Shown here: positions 7,496 through 10,154 of the stretch, piece after piece | Position numbering within the stretch: the stretch's first letter is position 1 | Layout of the letters: each line of letters begins with the position of its first letter | Assembly: GCA_005885115.1 (NCBI GenBank) | Contig: VAXX01000133.1 | Location: 10,359-20,512 of the forward strand | Reading direction: 5' to 3' | DNA length: 10,154 bases | Source: Actinomycetota bacterium | Lineage (GTDB): Bacteria; Actinomycetota; Actinomycetes; Mycobacteriales; Micromonosporaceae | The notes under the pieces: generated by a model | Database searches by the model: none | The model's input: only the letters and a program-made list of their open reading frames with translations | What the model was told of the DNA's origin: nothing | Made by a program: the position numbers and the translations under genes

Positions 7496-8248
7496 ATGCC
7501 ACTGGTCGACCGGCCGGACAACCGCAGTCTCGAGTACCTCGTCGCCGGACCGCCCGACGGTACGCCGCTGGTGTTCCACCACGGCACCCCCGGCGCCGCC
7601 GTCGCACTCCCCGCGCTCGTCGACGCCGCCTCGGTACGGGGACTGCGGTTGGTCACGTACGCCCGCCCGGGGTACGGCGGCTCGACCGCCCATCCCGGCC
7701 GCTCGATCGCCGACGCGGCCGCCGACACGGCGGCGGTCCTGGACGCGCTCGGCGCCGGTACCTTCGTCACGCTCGGCTGGTCCGGCGGCGGCCCGCACGC
7801 GCTCGCCTGCGCCGCGCTGCTCCCCGACCGGTGCCTGGCCGCAGCCTCCGTCTCCGGGGTCGCGCCCTACGACGCCGAGGGTCTGGACTGGTCGGCGGGG
7901 ATGGCCGCGGAGAACCTCGCGGAGTTCGCCGCGGCCGCGGCCGGCGAAGCGGAGGAGTTCGCCGACTACCTGGCGCGCACCTTCCGAACGGCGCTCGGGA
8001 CCGGGATCGGCGGCTGGCGCGACGACGACCTCGCCTTCGTTCGGGACTGGGGCGTCCCGCTCAAGGCCCGGTGCCCGGTCAGCGTCTGGCACGGCGGCCA
8101 GGACCGGATGGTGCCGTTGCACCATGGCCGGTGGCTGGTCGCCAACTGGGACGGCGCGCGCGACCGGCTACAGCCCGGGGACGGGCACCTCACGCTGGCG
8201 GCGGCCGGGTTCGCCGACGTGCTCGACGATCTGCTGCGTGACGCGTGA
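7496..8248 (+). CDS. Alpha/beta hydrolase, possibly shortened by an in-frame internal loss
   Basis: A 250-residue alpha/beta-hydrolase-fold protein with a complete catalytic set. The oxyanion loop is HHGTPG (28-33), the nucleophile elbow GWSGG puts serine at 96, the acid is D203 in WHGGQDRMVP and the histidine is H231 in GDGHLT. The substrate cannot be told from sequence. The ATG at 7496 is chosen because GAGGAG lies 6 nt upstream (7484-7489) and ends the regulator's reading frame; an in-frame start at 7442 would overlap the regulator. As I recall the family, close relatives have about 280-290 residues with a lid segment between AENLAEFAAAAAGE and FADYLARTFRTAL. Here those blocks are almost adjacent (residues 139-162), so about 35 residues may be gone without a frame change. 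The position beside the regulator suggests co-expression but gives no clear role in inositol use. Confidence 0.9.
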   Translation: MPLVDRPDNRSLEYLVAGPPDGTPLVFHHGTPGAAVALPALVDAASVRGLRLVTYARPGYGGSTAHPGRSIADAAADTAAVLDALGAGTFVTLGWSGGGPHALACAALLPDRCLAAASVSGVAPYDAEGLDWSAGMAAENLAEFAAAAAGEAEEFADYLARTFRTALGTGIGGWRDDDLAFVRDWGVPLKARCPVSVWHGGQDRMVPLHHGRWLVANWDGARDRLQPGDGHLTLAAAGFADVLDDLLRDA

Positions 8249-8278
8249 GTCCGCGTATGGTGGGTACGGGAGGCGGGG

Positions 8279-8593
8279 ATGAAGGGCGACCGGGTCGAGA
8301 TCGTCGTGGAGACCGGTGGTGAGCCGCGTACGTACGAGGTCAGCGCGACCCGGGCCGGACGACGGGTCGAGGTGACGATCGTACGGGGCGTGGTGACCGT
8401 GTCCGAGGTGACCCGGGGCGGCAGCGTCACCCGTACCGCCCGGTTCATGGCCAGTCGCCTGCTGGGCCTGGTCGCGCACCCCGCGCCGCGCCCGGCCCCG
8501 CCCGACGACCTGGCCTCCGGCGACGGCCGCCGGCGCCCACCCGAGCCCGATCCCGCCGCAGCGAAGACCGAGTCCCGAGGGAGACCATCATGA
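8279..8593 (+). CDS. Small uncharacterised protein coupled to a stress-protein gene
   Basis: A 104-residue protein that I do not recognise. Residues 1-50 look beta-rich with alternating charged and valine positions (VEIVVETGG, RRVEVTIVRGVVTVSEVTRGG). A short amphipathic stretch TARFMASRLLGLVAH follows. The last 35 residues are rich in Pro, Asp, Arg and Glu and probably disordered. There is no signal peptide, membrane segment or cysteine. GGGAGG at 8268-8273, 5 nt before the ATG at 8279, supports the start. The stop overlaps the next gene's start as ATGA (8590-8593), so translation is probably coupled and the two proteins may act together. Third-position G/C is like its neighbours, which supports a real gene. 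Confidence 0.7.
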   Translation: MKGDRVEIVVETGGEPRTYEVSATRAGRRVEVTIVRGVVTVSEVTRGGSVTRTARFMASRLLGLVAHPAPRPAPPDDLASGDGRRRPPEPDPAAAKTESRGRPS

Positions 8594-9114
8594 CCAGCGT
8601 CCCGCCCGGACCAGCCGGCGTACCCGCGACCCCGGCGGCCGGTGCCGAGGTGCCCGCGCGGCCGACCGTGACCGTCGCCACCTACCCCGACTACGCCTCG
8701 GCCCAGCGGGCCATCGACTACCTGTCCGACAACCAGTTCCCGGTCGAGCTGACCTCCATCGTCGGTACCGACCTGCGGCTGGTGGAGCGGGTCACCGGCC
8801 GGCTCACCACGGCCCGGGCGGCGCTGGCCGGCGCGGTGAGCGGCGCCTGGTTCGGGCTGTTCATCGGGTTGCTGTTCGGCCTGTTCAGCCGCTCGGCATG
8901 GTGGGCGGTACTGGTCGTCGCGGTGCTGATCGGCGCCGCGTGGGGCGCCGCCTTCGGCGCCGTGGCGCACGGGATGACCGGTGGCCGACGGGACTTCAGC
9001 TCGACCAGTACCTTGCAGGCCGCCCAGTACGCGGTCGCCGTCGACGCCGAGTACGCCGACCAGGCGCGCCAGCTCGTCACCCGGCTGACCTGGCAGGCCA
9101 GCGGCGCCGAGTGA
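8590..9114 (+). CDS. YflT/GSP17M-like general stress membrane protein
   Basis: A 174-residue protein of the type annotated as general stress protein in actinobacteria (YflT/GSP17M-like domain). A Pro/Ala-rich head (1-25) leads to the domain TVATYPDYASAQRAIDYLSD (26-45) and PVELTSIVGTDLRLVERVTGRL. Then come two glycine-rich hydrophobic segments, about 79-99 and 104-126, separated by the short loop SRSAWW. They resemble glycine-zipper membrane hairpins. A soluble tail ends in AQYAVAVDAEYADQARQLV, a ferredoxin-like strand-helix that may pair with the N-terminal half. The biochemical function of the family is not established. The start overlaps the stop of the preceding small gene (ATGA). Length is normal and no lesion is visible. 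Confidence 0.85.
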   Translation: MTSVPPGPAGVPATPAAGAEVPARPTVTVATYPDYASAQRAIDYLSDNQFPVELTSIVGTDLRLVERVTGRLTTARAALAGAVSGAWFGLFIGLLFGLFSRSAWWAVLVVAVLIGAAWGAAFGAVAHGMTGGRRDFSSTSTLQAAQYAVAVDAEYADQARQLVTRLTWQASGAE

Positions 9115-9200
9115 CGTTTCCGCGGCCGTACCGGCGGCGTAGAGTCGCAGGCGGTGGGTCTTCCGGTGTCCAGGGGAGCGGACGGCGACAGGAGGACACC

Positions 9201-9626
9201 ATGTTCGTACAGGTCATCGAGGGCCACGTGGCCGACCGCGAAGAACTGAAGGCGTCGATCGACCACTGGCACAATGAGCTGGCCCCCGGCAGCGTCGGCT
9301 GGCTCGGCAGCACGTGCGGGGTCACGGCCGACGGCATGTTCGTCATGCTCGCCCGGTTCGAGTCGGCCGAGGCGGCCCGGCGCAACAGCGACCGCCCCGA
9401 ACAGCACCAGTGGTGGATGGAGACGGCGAAGCTGTTCGCCGGCGACGTCACGTTCCACGACTCGCCGGACGTACTCACCTTCCTCGAGGGCGGCTCCGAC
9501 CGGGCCGGCTTCGTCCAGGTGATCCAGGGTCGCAGCCGCGATCCCGAACGGCTGAGCCGGATGTTCGACGAGGCCACGATGGCGCAGCTGCGCCAGGCCC
9601 GGCCGGAGGTCATCGGGGGCCGCTGA
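9201..9626 (+). CDS. Two-repeat ABM-like (dimeric ferredoxin-like) protein, truncated in its second repeat
   Basis: A 141-residue product with two related blocks, FVQVIEGHVADREELK (2-17) and FVQVIQGRSRDPERLS (104-119). Each starts a ferredoxin-like repeat as in antibiotic-biosynthesis-monooxygenase-type proteins. GWLGSTCGVTADGMFV and ARFESAEAARRNSDRPEQ are conserved in an actinobacterial group of unknown function. GGAGG about 5 nt before the ATG at 9201 supports the start. The first repeat is complete, ending near FLEGGSD. The second stops after RPEVIGGR, halfway through the repeat. The expected last strand and C-terminal tail appear directly downstream in another frame (9626-9682), so about 45 residues seem lost at the junction. 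The 86-bp gap before the gene may hold its promoter (TAGAGT at 9140-9145 resembles a -10), but no clear -35 was seen. Confidence 0.78.
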   Translation: MFVQVIEGHVADREELKASIDHWHNELAPGSVGWLGSTCGVTADGMFVMLARFESAEAARRNSDRPEQHQWWMETAKLFAGDVTFHDSPDVLTFLEGGSDRAGFVQVIQGRSRDPERLSRMFDEATMAQLRQARPEVIGGR

Positions 9627-9682
9627 TGAGCGATCTGCGGTACCACGACCTCACGCAGCCGTGGCTGTTCGCACCCAGGTAG
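9626..9682 (+). pseudogene. Out-of-frame C-terminal remnant of the preceding ABM-like gene
   Basis: Eighteen codons from ATG 9626, overlapping the previous stop as TGATG, encode SDLRYHDLTQPWLFAPR and then TAG. As I recall the family, complete relatives end with a tail of the form DL-x-Y-x-DL-x-PWL. The codon in front reads CTG, which fits a conserved Leu-Met before the tail. This is better read as the broken-off end of the 9201 gene than as an independent small peptide. Confidence 0.68.
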
Positions 9683-9691
9683 GAGTGGTAC

Positions 9692-10154
9692 GTGGACCTC
9701 GTCGAGTTGTACCGCCGTGGGCTCGCCGGCTTCACCGACCGGGTCCGGCAGGTCCGGCCGGACCAGTGGACCGTACCCACGCCGTGCGCCGACTGGGACG
9801 TCCGGGCGCTGGTGAACCACGTCGTGGGCGAGCAGCGGTGGACCGTACCGCTGCTCGCCGGGGCGACGATCGAGGAGGTCGGTGACCGCTTCGACGGGGA
9901 CGTACTGGGCGCGGATCCGGCCGCCACAGCGGCCGCCAGCGCTACCGAGTCCGCCGAGGCGGTATCCGCTCCCGGCGCACTCGACCGGACCGTCCACCTG
10001 TCCTTCGGCCAGACCCCCGCGACCGAGTACGTCAGCCAACTGCTCGCCGACCACCTGATACACGCCTGGGACCTCGCGGTCGCGATCGGCGCCGATCCCC
10101 GGCTGGACCCCAACCTGGTACGCGCCTGTGCCGAGTGGTTCACCGAACGGGAGG
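9692..10154 (+). CDS. TIGR03086-type metal-binding protein (mycothiol-dependent maleylpyruvate isomerase/DinB-like fold), C-terminus beyond window
   Basis: The first 154 codons of a gene that runs off the right edge. The GTG at 9692 has AGGAG 6 nt upstream (9681-9685) and gives the usual family start VDLVELYRRGLAGF. Family marks are WTVPTPCADWDVRALVNHVV (26-45), with the first metal-ligand histidine in NHVV, and LLADHLIHAWDLAVAIG near residues 116-132, with the paired histidines of DHLIHAWD. Members form four-helix bundles binding a divalent metal, and some are mycothiol-dependent transferases or isomerases; the substrate here is unknown. The visible part, including GATIEEVGDRFDGDVLG, is in frame and complete. 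Only 9 nt separate it from the stop of the remnant upstream, so it is probably cotranscribed with the ABM-like gene. Confidence 0.85.
   Translation, partial: MDLVELYRRGLAGFTDRVRQVRPDQWTVPTPCADWDVRALVNHVVGEQRWTVPLLAGATIEEVGDRFDGDVLGADPAATAAASATESAEAVSAPGALDRTVHLSFGQTPATEYVSQLLADHLIHAWDLAVAIGADPRLDPNLVRACAEWFTERE

Noticed and set aside
9115..9145. A stress-sigma-type promoter (GTTT at 9116-9119 with GGCGTA at 9136-9141).
   Set aside because: The -10 match is poor and such short words are expected by chance; it is not enough to call.
9626..9682. An 18-codon leader peptide or independent small protein before the TIGR03086-type gene.
   Set aside because: Its sequence matches the expected C-terminal tail of the preceding family, in a different frame, which a junction loss explains more simply.
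1..10154. tRNA or rRNA genes, CRISPR arrays, insertion sequences, prophage genes or toxin-antitoxin pairs.
   Set aside because: No cloverleaf-like segment, regularly spaced repeat, transposase or phage motif was seen on either strand by eye.

Overview
The window comes from a high-GC actinobacterium. Third codon positions are almost all G or C, GTG starts are common, and stop/start overlaps are frequent. The gene content and the abundance of GTAC-containing words would fit Micromonosporaceae or a relative, but the genus is inference only.

Left two thirds (1-6606, minus strand): a tightly packed myo-inositol catabolic operon transcribed right to left. The order is iolC (5-dehydro-2-deoxygluconokinase), a class I-type aldolase that probably does the IolJ step, iolB (5-deoxy-glucuronate isomerase), iolD (trihydroxycyclohexane-1,2-dione hydrolase), iolA/mmsA ((methyl)malonate-semialdehyde dehydrogenase), and a lipoprotein sugar-binding protein of an ABC transporter that runs off the left edge. 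Together they would take up a cyclitol or sugar and run the lower part of the inositol pathway to DHAP and acetyl-CoA. iolG and iolE are not in the window. Adjacent catabolic genes overlap by 4-8 nt or are 1 nt apart; the binding-protein gene follows iolA after 29 nt.

Divergent control region (6607-6747): a 141-bp gap holds a perfect inverted repeat that overlaps candidate -35 elements facing both ways. Next to it is a GntR/HutC-type regulator on the plus strand, the likely repressor of the operon. An alpha/beta hydrolase gene follows the regulator after 10 nt.

Right third (8279-10154, plus strand): a small uncharacterised protein translationally coupled to a YflT/GSP17M-like membrane stress protein, then a two-repeat ABM-like (dimeric ferredoxin-like) protein, then the start of a TIGR03086/mycothiol-dependent maleylpyruvate isomerase-like protein that runs off the right edge.

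The most striking observation is a repeated pattern of internal losses. At least five junctions (two in iolA, one each in iolB, the aldolase and the ABM-like gene) join two well-conserved parts of one protein in different frames, with about 20-45 expected family residues missing between them. The alpha/beta hydrolase may carry a sixth, in-frame loss. iolD, iolC, the regulator, the stress protein and the visible parts of the two edge genes look complete. Because the losses hit functionally unrelated genes and are alike in size, an assembly or sequencing artefact is the leading explanation. Real gene decay or an unusual deletion process is the alternative.
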